Positions 34,054-44,500 of a DNA stretch of 64,000 bases are shown here, in pieces. The stretch's first letter is position 1; each line of letters begins with the position of its first letter. Both the position numbers and the translations under genes were made by a program. The notes under the pieces are model-generated. The model was not told the origin of the DNA. It saw nothing but the letters and a program-made list of their open reading frames with translations, and searched no databases. The DNA is from Smittia aterrima (Eukaryota; Arthropoda; Insecta; Diptera; Chironomidae): contig CP093829.1 in assembly GCA_033063855.1 (NCBI GenBank), positions 18,817,537 to 18,881,536 of the forward strand, in the 5' to 3' direction.

Positions 34054-36899
34054 ATGTCATCGAAACCCTCAACACCCATCGCACAACGTCGCTACCCAGA
34101 GAATGAGTCGAGTCGAATTCCAATTTCGCTCTCGCCCGTTCCCTTTCGACGCACATACTCCATGCGACTGCGCACAAATTGCCTTCTGAACGAAACGACA
34201 TTGAAGCAGCACAACAGAAATCTCTTGCAATCGAGAGCCATTGTGGATAGGAATCAGAAGCAATTGAAGTTGAATTTAAACTATAATCGTCGTGGCAGTC
34301 TCACAATGGACAGCAAGTCGGATTCCAACGGAATCGATTCACCTGGCACGGACGAAGTGGATCGAAGTCCTTGCGCTAAGCATCAACCAAATGGAACCCT
34401 GCGACGAAGCAGTTTTAATAAAAATGATCGTGGAATGGTAAGTTGTTGGTGACACTCAAGGGGAAGTTGTGTTGGCTGTGAGCCAAGTTAGAGAAAAGTT
34501 TGCCGCAAATGTCTTTACACTCAGGAATTATTATGCAATGAAACCTGCAGAAGTTGCGCTAAGAAAATTTATTTTTCCTTAACTCAATTTATCGATTTTC
34601 CCTTAAATTGTAACTGACGTGTCTAAATATGTGTTTATCGATTCTCGATGGCTCTTGTGAACGTCGGGCAATGGTCCAGCTCTTAATTTCTTCATTTTCT
34701 TTTAGACTTTGAACCTGAACGGTCACACAAGTGCTCAACGTTCGCCACGAACTCCACAAACTCCGAAGACACCAAACGGAATTCACTACATTAAAACAAC
34801 GTTGAGTCCCAAGACTCCGCCTGGCACTCCTGATCGATTAGTTGACGATGACCTTGACTCACTAAACAGCTACTCGTCAATGGCTTCATCAAACTGTGAC
34901 CATCCTTACTTTGCAAGGAATGGAACCACTTTCAGTGGAAGGAAGATGCGATATGTCGTTCATTGTTCGAATTATGCTGGACAAACAGGAGATGATTACT
35001 TGACACCAACTCAACGAGCTCAAAAACATTTGCGGAGACTCAAGGAGTTGCTGGCAGCTGCTCGCGTTGATCTCGAACAGAAAGACAGTGAGATCTTGCG
35101 ATTGACGAAGGAAGTCGTTGAGCTTCGACTGTTCAAAGCTTCACTGAGTTCACCAGAAGAATGTTCAAAGTCAAGTGACTGTAACTCCGTTCCGACAGTT
35201 CGAGAGAACACAACGAACGACTTGCATACGCCAGCTTCGGAAATTGCTTCGCCAATGATCGATATGGTCGATGATGCTTTCAAGTCAAGCCCAAGACACA
35301 CTTCGAGTCTCAACCGAACTCCACTTCACCAGGGAATGAACCAAGTTCAATTTATCGATAAATTGTGCAGTTCTGAGATGCAAAGCTCGTTTGCCGATTC
35401 AGGACATTTCGAGGATATCACGACTTCTTCAATGCATTCCAAGGATTCCTATGCAAACACACAAGATCGGTGAGTAGTCAGAAGTGCAAAAAGATTTTAA
35501 TTGCATAACAAAAGTCATTGCAGTGCCGTTGGGAATGAAGAAGATGATCATCAAGTCGTTGATCCAGAACGACAACGTCTCGTTCAAATGTATGAAGAGA
35601 AAATTGAAGAACTCATTAAGAATCATGACGGAGAACTGAGTGAAGAGAAGCGATGCAATAACAACCGAGTCGATGCGCTGCTTCAACGCTTGGCCGAGTG
35701 CAACACACGATATTGCGATCTGATGCCTGACTACGAGCAAGTTAGTGCCACTTCTTCTCCTTCTTCACTTATTCATTACCTTGACAGTTTCACACAAATT
35801 AAATTTTTCTGGTCCGCGAATGATTACTGATCTAACTTCTTCCAAATTCATTCACAATCCTCTCTCAACTCCAATGAAATCAAAAGGCTAAGGAACGCAT
35901 TCGTGAGCTTGAACGAGCATTGGATTCTCTTCAATTGAAGTTGGGCGAACAGGAAGACAAGTCTAACAAGATGTACTTGCACATGTACTCGAAGGAGCAG
36001 GATGCAGGTCCAAGCACAAGCAAAGTGAGTTAGAAACTTCATCTCAAAAGATCCTTTGTTGATTGAATATTATTTTAGGCCGCTTTATCAAACAATCCTG
36101 GTCCATCGAGAATCTCCGTTCCCGAGTTGATTCAACAACTTCAAGTCACTCAAGATGAATTGGAGAACTTGCGCGTAAGTTTTTTTCTATGTTGGTTGTG
36201 ATGTTTCAAATGCTTAATCACACATTGGGGATGGAAATGTTGTCTCATGGGGACCTCATGTTAATGTTACGCTAACAAATATCGCTAACACATTTCATGG
36301 AACATTCATTGCCTTCTCCTCTTCTCAAATCTTTCTCTGCGAGATGCCAACATTTTAATTTTCCCGTTTCCTGTCTAATTTTATCTGACAACGTCGTTGT
36401 TTAACAGGATGACAGGTACAGCGCAGTAACAGGAGCTCAATCAATGTTGAGTGCTAAAGAAGCGATTTCTCTCTGGCTGCTTGGTGCTCGAAAGGTAAAT
36501 TGTAGTTTGACATTCCCCGAATCTTATAATTTCCGTTGAAAGCTAATTAAGCTCAAGATTTCTATTTAATGTTTGTTTCTTGTCAACTCAATCATCGTTT
36601 GTTGTTAAGCATGATTCATAAAACTTTTCAGTTCAATGCATGATAAACTTATCCATCGTCGACCTTAATTTTTATTCGTTCTTCCTTTTCAGACGATGTA
36701 CAAGCGAATGGTAGATGCTCATGAGGCGAAGCCAACGCGAGTTGACCCAGAAATTACTTTGCAGTTCTTGAAGAGTGCAATTTACTATTTCTTGACCGAC
36801 AAAGAAAACTCACAGGGTCACTTAAACGCCATTGAGAGTATTTTAGGATTCACAGAGAAGGAGAAGGAAAGCATCGAAAAAGCAAGGAATGCGAAATAG
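34054..36899 (+). CDS. qtc: Coiled-coil protein with C-terminal GRIP-like domain, quick-to-court-like
   Basis: Seven exons join in phase: 34054-34437, 34706-35469, 35524-35740, 35887-36024, 36079-36174, 36408-36494 and 36693-36899, giving 630 residues. The N-terminus is basic and Ser/Pro-rich, with proline-directed Ser/Thr repeats (RTPQTPKTP) near 140-175. A coiled coil runs from about 228 to 272 (HLRRLKELLAAARVDLEQKD) and a second from about 390 to 500. The last exon holds a GRIP-like module (about 580-625; ITLQFLKSAIYYFL, ILGFTEKEKESIEKA). GRIP domains bind Arl1 on trans-Golgi membranes, so a golgin-like role is plausible. The name quick-to-court is my best recollection and not certain. The GRIP tyrosine position appears as Phe. 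The start is the first ATG after an acceptor at about 34013. AATAAA is at 37304. Confidence 0.8.
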
Positions 36900-37303
36900 T
36901 TTAACTAGATGATGTGAAATCTCACAGAATAGAACTTAACCGACAAAATTAACCGAACTTTAGTGTCGAGAGTAGATGCAAACTTTTTTTTCTCATCATT
37001 TCTTTGGATTGGCAAAAACAGAGAGATCGGAATCATCATCGCCTTAAGCATCATCGCTTTAAACAAAATTTACGAGAATTTATGACTGAGATCGAATTGA
37101 AAATTGTGCGCTAGTCCATAGCGGTCACTTTTTGTTTCGAGAGCGCTATTACGTACTTTGAAAGAGTTTCACTAAGAACGGGTCGAGAGAGCTAACGAAG
37201 CTTTGAAGCTTGAACATTTTTCATTTCGACAGCTTTTAGAGAAAAAATATTTTGTGAAAAAAGTTTTCATGTTGCAACGAGAGTGTTAAACTTATGACAG
37301 AGA

Positions 37304-37309
37304 AATAAA
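37304..37309 (+). terminator. AATAAA polyadenylation signal, GRIP-domain gene
   Basis: First perfect AATAAA after the stop at 36899, about 400 bases downstream. Confidence 0.4.
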
Positions 37310-37695
37310 TTTATGTTGACTAAGTAACTATGACCGAACGTTAAAAGTAAATAAAAGAATGAATTAAGTTTTATGAAAGTTTTTTGATTGGAAGGGAAGA
37401 AGTCAACGAGCAATGAATTTAATTGTTACTTCAATAAATCAAAATTGGAAAAGTTTCGTTCATCCATTCAAAGTTTTTTTCATCGTTTATGGATCGTGAT
37501 AATGCGACGATTCAGTTGTTACTGCTTCGTTATTCACGAATGATTCCAAAGAACTTTCAACTTGAAAGAATTCTCAAAGAATTTCGACGATAACTCTCTC
37601 GACAAACACACGATGCCAACGAGTTATCACGCAAAACTTTTCAATTTAAATCGAACGAGCAAAGTCACGCTCAACTTTTTAAAATTCAGATTGCA

Positions 37696-37703
37696 TGACG
37701 TCA
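37696..37703. promoter_or_regulatory. Perfect CRE palindrome TGACGTCA
   Basis: Exact CREB/ATF consensus about 1 kb beyond the CCAP stop codon; target unknown. Confidence 0.25.
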
Positions 37704-38582
37704 ACTTGTTAGTTTGTTTATCTTGTCGCTATAAAACTCAAAATTGAATTACGACTCGCTCGAAAACTTAATTTTAACAAGAACGCAAGTCACATGTGAT
37801 TTCATAACTTTATTGTTTTGCAATCGCAATAAAACTTTTCGAATTTCCTTCTCATGCATTTCAATTTAATTCTCGTGAATGTGATTTAAAATGGAACGCA
37901 ATAACAAGGATCCATTTCTTGGATTCATAATTTTGTTTTGATTATTTTCCATTGTCTGCTGAATAAGAGAACAAAGAGTTTGAAATGTCTCAAGTGAATT
38001 GAAATTTCTAACTGAGGCTCTTTAAGATCAAAGGAAGCTTCGATGATTACAAAGTCATTGACATCACAAGCGAACAACTCTCAAACGTGCTTTCAGCGAG
38101 ATTTAACTTCTATCTTTACAAACCTCACGTTTCTAGTAAGTTTACGACTTCCGTTTTCATTCAAAGTCGTAAAAACTTTTTCCCGAAGTCATCAGGACTT
38201 TTCACATTAAAGCTTATCACGCTCTCCATCGAAAACAACATTTAACCTTACAGCATCACCAGTTAAGTAACCGAAGACATTGAACTTGACTCGGGGAAGT
38301 TAAATTTACAACATTTTTCTCTTTATTAAGTTTCTCTTTGAACATTCTTTCCTTTTGCGTTTTTTTTTCGGCAAAGGTTCGAGGGATGAACAACACAAAA
38401 TTAATTTCCGAAGAAAATCTCCTACACAAACTTAAAGGTTCTTTTGAAATCGTTTAAGGATGCACAGAAAAGTTCATTAGATGGAATCGAAGTTATTTTC
38501 TTTGTTTATGAGAGGTTTCAAGTTGGGTCGAGCAATTTAGAATTTTTCAAGTCAGGTCGTTGTTTGATGTTCCCGAGTTTAA

Positions 38583-38666
38583 TTGAAAGGACTTTGAGAC
38601 TTTTGATGTCTACGTAGCCATCGAGCTTTCATGGCTATGTGACTGAATGAGTCAAAGTCCTTTCAA
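38583..38666. ncRNA. Long hairpin in the CCAP 3' region, miRNA-precursor-like or 3' UTR structure
   Basis: A 15-bp perfect inverted repeat (38583-38597 with 38652-38666) encloses a second 10-bp stem with one mismatch (38612-38621 with 38631-38640) and a 9-base loop. Between them the arms are only partly complementary. The 84-nt imperfect hairpin begins about 30 bases after the CCAP stop codon, so it is probably transcribed as CCAP 3' UTR. No known miRNA seed was recognised. It could also be a relic of a small inverted-repeat element. Confidence 0.4.
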
Positions 38667-38696
38667 ATTCGATGAATTCAATGCTTGAAGTGATGT

Positions 38697-39168
38697 CTAT
38701 TGCATGGAGAAAGTTGAAGGAGCTACTCGATTTGGATACGCGTGCTTCATTTTCAGCAGATACATTTCCCGGTTTGCCTCTTGAATCGCTTCATACATTT
38801 TAGCTTCGCTCATGATCTGTCGCATCAGATTCTCAATCGCTGGCTCGGAATTCAAATCTAATAGCTCGGCAATGTTTGCTTCTTCTTCGTCTTCTGTTGG
38901 AAGTTGAGGAGGTTGAGGTCGAGCAACTTCGTTGGATCTTTTTCTGCCACATCCAGTGAAGGCATTGCAGAAAGGTCTTTTTGCTTTCGTGTCGATTTGA
39001 TTCTCATTAAACTGCTTGAAGTCTCGAGGATCCTTTAATAAACTCATAGAAGTTCAAATTCTTCAAAATCTTAAACTGACTTACTCTTCCTGCAAGAACT
39101 CCACAGTTGACAGACTCGATTAAGATGTGAAAGCTCAAGATGAGCGCAAGAATAATTTTCCCTGACAT
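38697..39168 (-). CDS. CCAP: Crustacean cardioactive peptide (CCAP) precursor
   Basis: This is the precursor of the amidated cyclic neuropeptide CCAP, which acts on heart and visceral muscle and in ecdysis behaviour. Exons 39085-39168 and 38697-39032 join in phase across a 52-bp intron (GTAAGT donor, TTTATTAAAG acceptor), giving 139 residues. Exon 1 encodes the signal peptide (about 1-21). The mature peptide PFCNAFTGC is at 48-56 after AKR, followed by the amide-donor Gly57 and RKR; its two cysteines form the known disulfide ring. The remainder is an acidic linker (TEDEEEANIAELLDL) and a C-terminal region with conserved-looking helical segments, released without known activity. Another ATG in frame at 39047 lies in the intron and would lack a signal peptide, so it is not the start. 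A TATA+Inr promoter is visible upstream. Confidence 0.97.
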
Positions 39169-39623
39169 TTTCCTCGATCTGCAGAGAGAAAATGATTAAT
39201 CGCATCGACTTTCCTGGTAATTTATAGTTTCGAAGCTTATTTCGCGACTGGTGCAACTGACTCGCGTGGAGTTACGTAGAAAGGAATGCAATCGAAGTTT
39301 ATGATCAATCGCAATTCCTGTTGTGATTCATATGAAACTGATTGTCTAATCTTTTGTTGACAAGGAGAACTACAATCAAAGCAAAGCTTTTCATCACACT
39401 GACGACAACAAGAGAACACACTCGACCAAAACAGCGGGGAATAATTAAATGAATTTGAGTGTATCTTAGCTACACGATGAGCTAAAAGATTTTTTTTGAA
39501 CTTCAAAGAGTGTCAAGACAATCTCCTCTGACAACACTTCACTTTCTTAGTTACCTTCTACTTAAACTTATTCCAGAGAATTACAACAGAATGAGAAATA
39601 TTTGATTTGACTAATGTTGAGAA
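39169..39623 (-). other. Probable 5' UTR (with intron) of CCAP
   Basis: The region between the predicted start site near 39626 and the ATG at 39168 ends in CTCTCTGCAG, a good splice acceptor, close to the ATG. An 89-codon minus-strand frame at 39237-39506 is probably chance. Confidence 0.45.
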
Positions 39624-39659
39624 ACTGAGCTCCTTTCGATTTAATCAGAGCTTTATATA
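39624..39659 (-). promoter_or_regulatory. CCAP core promoter: TATA box and initiator
   Basis: On the minus strand TATATAAA (39652-39659) is followed at standard spacing by the arthropod initiator TCAGT, whose A is at 39626, 33 bases from the first T of the TATA box. Orientation and distance to the CCAP leader fit. Confidence 0.7.
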
Positions 39660-40143
39660 TTGAAAAGAATTCTTTCAATGGCCACATGCTGTTCTATCCC
39701 GATCATAAAAATAATAAAATCGAGCTTGCACATGATTCGTGCATAAAGCAAAGAGCGAGAGTTTCCGTGAAATGTTTTCGCCTTTTCACAACTCTCGCTA
39801 CAAGGCGCGAACGGTGTCAACTTGCTGGCACTTGTAATGAGAAAAACTGTTGGCGGACAATATTAAATGCTCCACTTGTTGGACACAACAGTTGAGAGAA
39901 ATTGATGGAAATCGCCTGGGGTAATTGTTAAACGTCATTTGTTTCTTGTCAGATTCCGCAACTGTTTTCGAGTTTGAAGTCTCGCTCATTTCTCATTCGC
40001 AATGATTTTGATTGAAAACGTTTCGTAGTAGGTTTTGCATTACAAATTTTCGTTGAGACGAATCTGGTGTCTAAATTTTCTGTGGTAAGTCGCGACGCGG
40101 TTCTCTAAAAACATTAATTAATCTCGATCATCAATCAAGCGAG
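39660..40143. other. Intergenic: CCAP upstream region and leader of the small membrane protein gene
   Basis: About 480 bp separate the two divergent genes. On the plus strand a GTAAGT donor at 40085 and an AAG acceptor at 40139 bound a 55-bp intron just before the ATG at 40144, as in the short introns elsewhere. No other gene is seen. Confidence 0.5.
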
Positions 40144-40428
40144 ATGTCGTCTCCAGCTTCGATTCCGATGACGGACATTCAAATAATTCAAATGCTACAA
40201 TCCAAAGGAATGACGCAACAACAAGCTGAGTGCGCTGTCACCACTCTAACGAGACTTCGCTACAATCCAGCTGAACGTCAACTAATTTTGACTGATCCTA
40301 CGAACAACATTCATCGAATCTGTCGCTTTGGAAGCATTTGGCCCTCTGTCATTTTAATCGTTGGTTTCTTCACTCTCGTCATTGCGGTTTTACTTGAGTT
40401 GTACTGGAGGTTCAGTCAAAAGAAATGA
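40144..40428 (+). CDS. Small single-pass membrane protein (94 aa), function unknown
   Basis: I do not recognise the family. The 94-residue protein has a soluble N-terminal part with a helix reading IIQMLQSKGMTQQQAECAV, which has a UBA-like flavour (weak), and one hydrophobic segment at about 65-87, followed by a short basic tail (RFSQKK). There is no signal peptide, so it would be tail-anchored or a signal-anchor protein. Evidence that it is a real gene: ATG in a good context, a likely 55-bp intron just upstream (40085-40139), coding-like composition throughout, and a clean stop followed by AT-rich sequence. It is transcribed away from CCAP. A 12-bp tandem repeat and an AATAAA near 40730 follow, so the repeat may be in its 3' UTR. 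Confidence 0.65.
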   Translation: MSSPASIPMTDIQIIQMLQSKGMTQQQAECAVTTLTRLRYNPAERQLILTDPTNNIHRICRFGSIWPSVILIVGFFTLVIAVLLELYWRFSQKK

Positions 40429-40608
40429 AATATTTTATCTTCAATTGGATTTGCCATAACTCGCTCATAAATATTATTCATGAATTTCAAATGAGACGAA
40501 AAGATTTTTGTAATAATTGATATTTATTCGAGCAAAAGTAAAATAGAATTGTTATCGACAGATGCAGTTCAATCGGTGAACCCGTTTTCTCAGAGAAAGC
40601 CGCAAAAT

Positions 40609-40703
40609 ATCATACAACTTATCATACAACTTATCATACAACTTATCATACAACTTATCATACAACTTATCATACAACTTATCATACAACTTATCATACA
40701 ACA
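40609..40703. repeat. Tandem repeat, 12-bp unit ATCATACAACTT, almost 8 copies
   Basis: Seven perfect head-to-tail copies from 40609 to 40692 are followed by a partial copy. No substitutions are seen between copies, implying recent expansion. All three plus-strand frames are free of stops but no start codon leads into it. Confidence 0.95.
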
Positions 40704-41561
40704 TTAAAATTCTAAGTAGGTCAAGTTTAAAATAAATTTCACAGGCGAATTAACAAATATTCGAAATGATTTAGTTTTCGCGAAATAAATTGACAAAGAA
40801 TAAATAGAAAACAACCTCCAAAATGATTCTTCAATTCCTCAAGAAAGTTTCAGTTGATATCTCAGACGCATTTTTTGAATTTTCCAGTTTGAGTCTTCGA
40901 TAACCCCAAAAAATTCTGTCACGTCAATAAAATTAAATATTGCTCCATTAAAAATTGTTTTCAATTAAATATTTCAATTTAAAAATCATTATGCAATAAC
41001 TTTACTATCAACGATCGCCCCCACTTGACGTGACGTCATTCACGGATATTCTTAGTCACTGCAAAAATCAACACTAAGAAATGAAAAAATCTTTTTTCTA
41101 CCGAAACTCAAGCATTTAATTTAGTGATAAATTAGTTAATCGTTGTTAGCTCGTTGCCTAGAATTAGTTTACGCTTTTAGTCGTTCGATTTGATCGCGAG
41201 AAATCATTGAAAGTCGCGTTGAGTTGTGTGTCAATGTCAGTCGTCGAGAAAAAAGAAGATTTGAGATGATGATTCATTCAAGTGGTTCGTGACTACAAAC
41301 CTTGAAGGCGAACTTTATCAAACACCAAAATACATATTCCCCCGCATACAATCATTCAGTTATCTGAGCTAATTCTTATCAATTACCACAATCGTAAAGT
41401 GCACAGGGAAAAAGTGTTTTCATGTTCCGAAGCCAAAGCAGAAATAAATTGACACGAAAATGAAACTAAAAGTGCTTTAAAGTGGATTATTGGATAGTGT
41501 GAAAGGAATTTTGCAAAAGTATTTTGTGCAACTCAACGACCAAGCTCAGCAATAAGTCATC
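40704..41561. other. Intergenic and 5' leader of the BAR-RhoGAP gene
   Basis: There is no gene here. A perfect CRE palindrome is at 41031. The 5' UTR of the next gene should begin in this stretch. Confidence 0.45.
41031..41038. promoter_or_regulatory. Perfect CRE palindrome TGACGTCA
   Basis: Exact CREB/ATF consensus about 530 bp upstream of the BAR-RhoGAP start codon. Confidence 0.3.
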
Positions 41562-44500
41562 ATGAAGAAACAATTTCATAAAATTAAAATCGCAGCTGAG
41601 AACTTCAGTCAAAGGTTTGTTTTGGTTTTTTTTTCTCTTCAGTTTCGCAATGCGCTGGATGTTCGAAGGATTTCCAGTGTTCGAAATCGTGTCTTCCGAA
41701 AGTGAATTCCCTTGCAGGAGTTTGTTATGACTCTGGGCGTTGTCTTGACATTCGATCCCTTCGATAAGGGCTTCGCTTGTAAGTTACGTTGCCTTGTCAT
41801 GTGAGGAGGGAGATTTCAAATGTTTCGTTTCTCAATCGACACTCATGTGCAATGATTTTCAATTAACGATTAACTAATAATGTTTCAACCATGCACAAAG
41901 TTTGTAAATAACGTCGGAGAATCGAGAAATGAGTGAGACATGCAAATGTAAAAATAAATGTGATGATTAAATTCGTGTAGTCTGCCGATTCTCTTCAACT
42001 TTGTTGTTGGCCATGGATTGTGATTGGACAATTACGAATCAGCGATTACGTCATGCGATGTTAACTATCGGAACCCATTTTCACATCTGCCTTGATTCGG
42101 GCAAAGATTTATGGCCATGTCGTCTCTTCCTCAATTTCAACTATTTCGTGCGTCCATTCAGCGAATTTTCCGAATTCGCATGTCGATCGAGTGCGAAAAT
42201 ATTTTTCCCAGACAAACAGATTCAAATGAAGTCATCAGCATAATGCTCCATTAATTAAATCTTTATGTAACGCTTTGCTTTGGAAAAGGCGCGCTAACGA
42301 AATGATGAGAGATTCCATAAATTGCGCCAATCGAAATTCCATTCTGATGTAAATTTTATGGAAATTTATTTTCTCATGAAGCATAATTCGCAGAAGATAA
42401 CAAATTTGTGCAAATTTTAACGTTTCCACGTCATTCTCTTCACACAGATCCAATAAGCCGGAGAAAAACGACGAGCTGCAAAACATCGAGAAGCAAGTCG
42501 AGAAATATCGAGATGTTCTTCAAGTCCTTAGTAAAAAAGTTTCGCCTCCCAACTCGATCTCGGTTACAGATCAAGTTACTCGCGAGAAACGACTCAAAAA
42601 GATTCACGAGTTTCTGCTCGGGCAGGCAATGGAAGATTCAGCGAAAGAGCTGCCGGACGCCAACAGTTTGTTCCGAAAGATTTTAGATTATTGTGGTGAG
42701 TACAAAACCGAACGAAGAAGTAAGAGAAGAGCCACCAATTACGATTAATGAAAAGCAATTTCTTCTTGTTGCTTAAACCCAAAATTAAATGTGACAAAAG
42801 ATCTCTTTCACTTACTCTAACGATGAAATCTTCTTTTGTTCGCAACACTCTTCTAATTTTCTTAATTTCCCTTTTCATTTCTCATTGGACAATTGAAAAT
42901 CTTCTTCCATGGGAAACGCCGGAAACTTGTAGCAAGACTCGAGAAAACAATCGCAAACGAGATGGTAACTCACGAAGTGAACATTGAGAACGATGTGAGC
43001 AAGCGGCTAAACACGATCATCGATAGTCAATTGACGACAGTTCAGAAGCAGAAGCGAGTCGTAGCTAAATGTCATCAAGATAATGAAGCGGCAAAGCAAA
43101 AGCATCAGGTAAAGAAATCCTCAATCAATTTGTTTGCCTTTTGCAATGACTGGCACAAAAGCTTTCAATTTAACTTAATGGAAAGTGCTAACAAATCGCT
43201 TGGCCTTTGATCTGGTCGTTGAAATCGACGAAAGTATTCTTTGTTAACTGACAAACATTGGCGACAATGCAGCTCAATCAAGAGCCACAAATTAATTAAG
43301 TTTTTAATTGCCTAGTAACCAGATAAACTGATTGAAACACTTTTCCTCTTCGAGTTAATTGATAAATCAAACAGAAAGCAATCCAATTACACGGATTGCT
43401 TGTCTGCTCTTCTGTTTTCATTCCATTATCCCATCGATCTGACTCGTTTTTTTACTCCATTCTATTCAACTGTAGAGCTCACTCCGTCTTAACGAGAATG
43501 CGACGAAGATTAATCAATTAAAAGACGATCAAGAGGAGTGTGAAACGCGATTAGAGAAGGAAAGAGACATTTATGCATCAAACATGTTTGACTTGCTAGC
43601 AGAGGAAGACAACATTACCAGTTATATCGTCAACTATGTGAAATGCAAGTTTCCGCTTTCATCAGAAAGAAAAATATTTTATTTAATAATCTTCCACTCT
43701 CTCTGTTTACAGATCAACAGCTTTTCTATAAGTCAGCGCTCAAGGAAATCGAGTCACTCATGAGTGATATGAACTCGTTGATAAGTGAGTTTCATATTTC
43801 ATTTCCAATTAAATTGCACAAAGCAAATCAAACGCGATAACAATATTCTTCGTTGAATAAAGAGATGGTTCGTGGTCTCATTAGCAACCTTTGTCTGAAA
43901 TAATTGATTTCAAAATTGTTACAAATTAAATTTGATTTCCGACCTTTCCAGTTGCAAATTAAAATGAAATTCGTATGACAATAACATTTGATAAGATAAG
44001 CCTAAAGCAAAAAATGCGCTCGCTTTGTGTTACATGAGACGTAATTAAATTTTAATGAATTCTTCAATTTGATCAATGATATCATCTCCAGTAAATTAAT
44101 TAAATTCCTGTTATTCGTTTTAACCAGGGAGCAGCAACAAACGAGTGTTTAACACTTCGCTTCAGGATCATCTGGACACGACCGGAAGGAAAATTTCCTA
44201 CGTAATCGAGCTGTGCGTTTGCTGTTTGTTGGAAAAGGGATTAAACGAGGAAGGACTATTGAGAGTCGGTTGCGGTATGAACTTAAACAAGCTCAAGTGA
44301 AGTGTAATATTTCATTCATTGTTGCTTATCTACAGGCAAAAGTAAATTGATGAGGATGAAGAGTGCCATCGATGCTAACTTTGTCACTGCTCCAGTTCCG
44401 CACGAGTATCGTGACGCTCATGTTGTTGCATCGGTATTAAAAGCTTATCTGAGGAGTCTTCCCGAGCCTCTGCTCACTTACCGTCACTACAATGAATTTA

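Larger units (their letters stand above)
36900..38582. other. Intergenic: 3' UTR of the GRIP-domain gene and distal CCAP 3' flank
   Basis: AATAAA at 37304-37309 (+) probably ends the upstream gene. A CRE palindrome is at 37696 and a minus-strand AATAAA at 38332-38337 could end the CCAP transcript. No gene is seen. Confidence 0.45.

Noticed and set aside
41700..41777. Cassette exon between CCCTTGCAG and GTAAGTTACG in the first RhoGAP intron
   Set aside because: Joined to exon 1 it gives an in-frame stop within a few codons, so it would not extend the protein.
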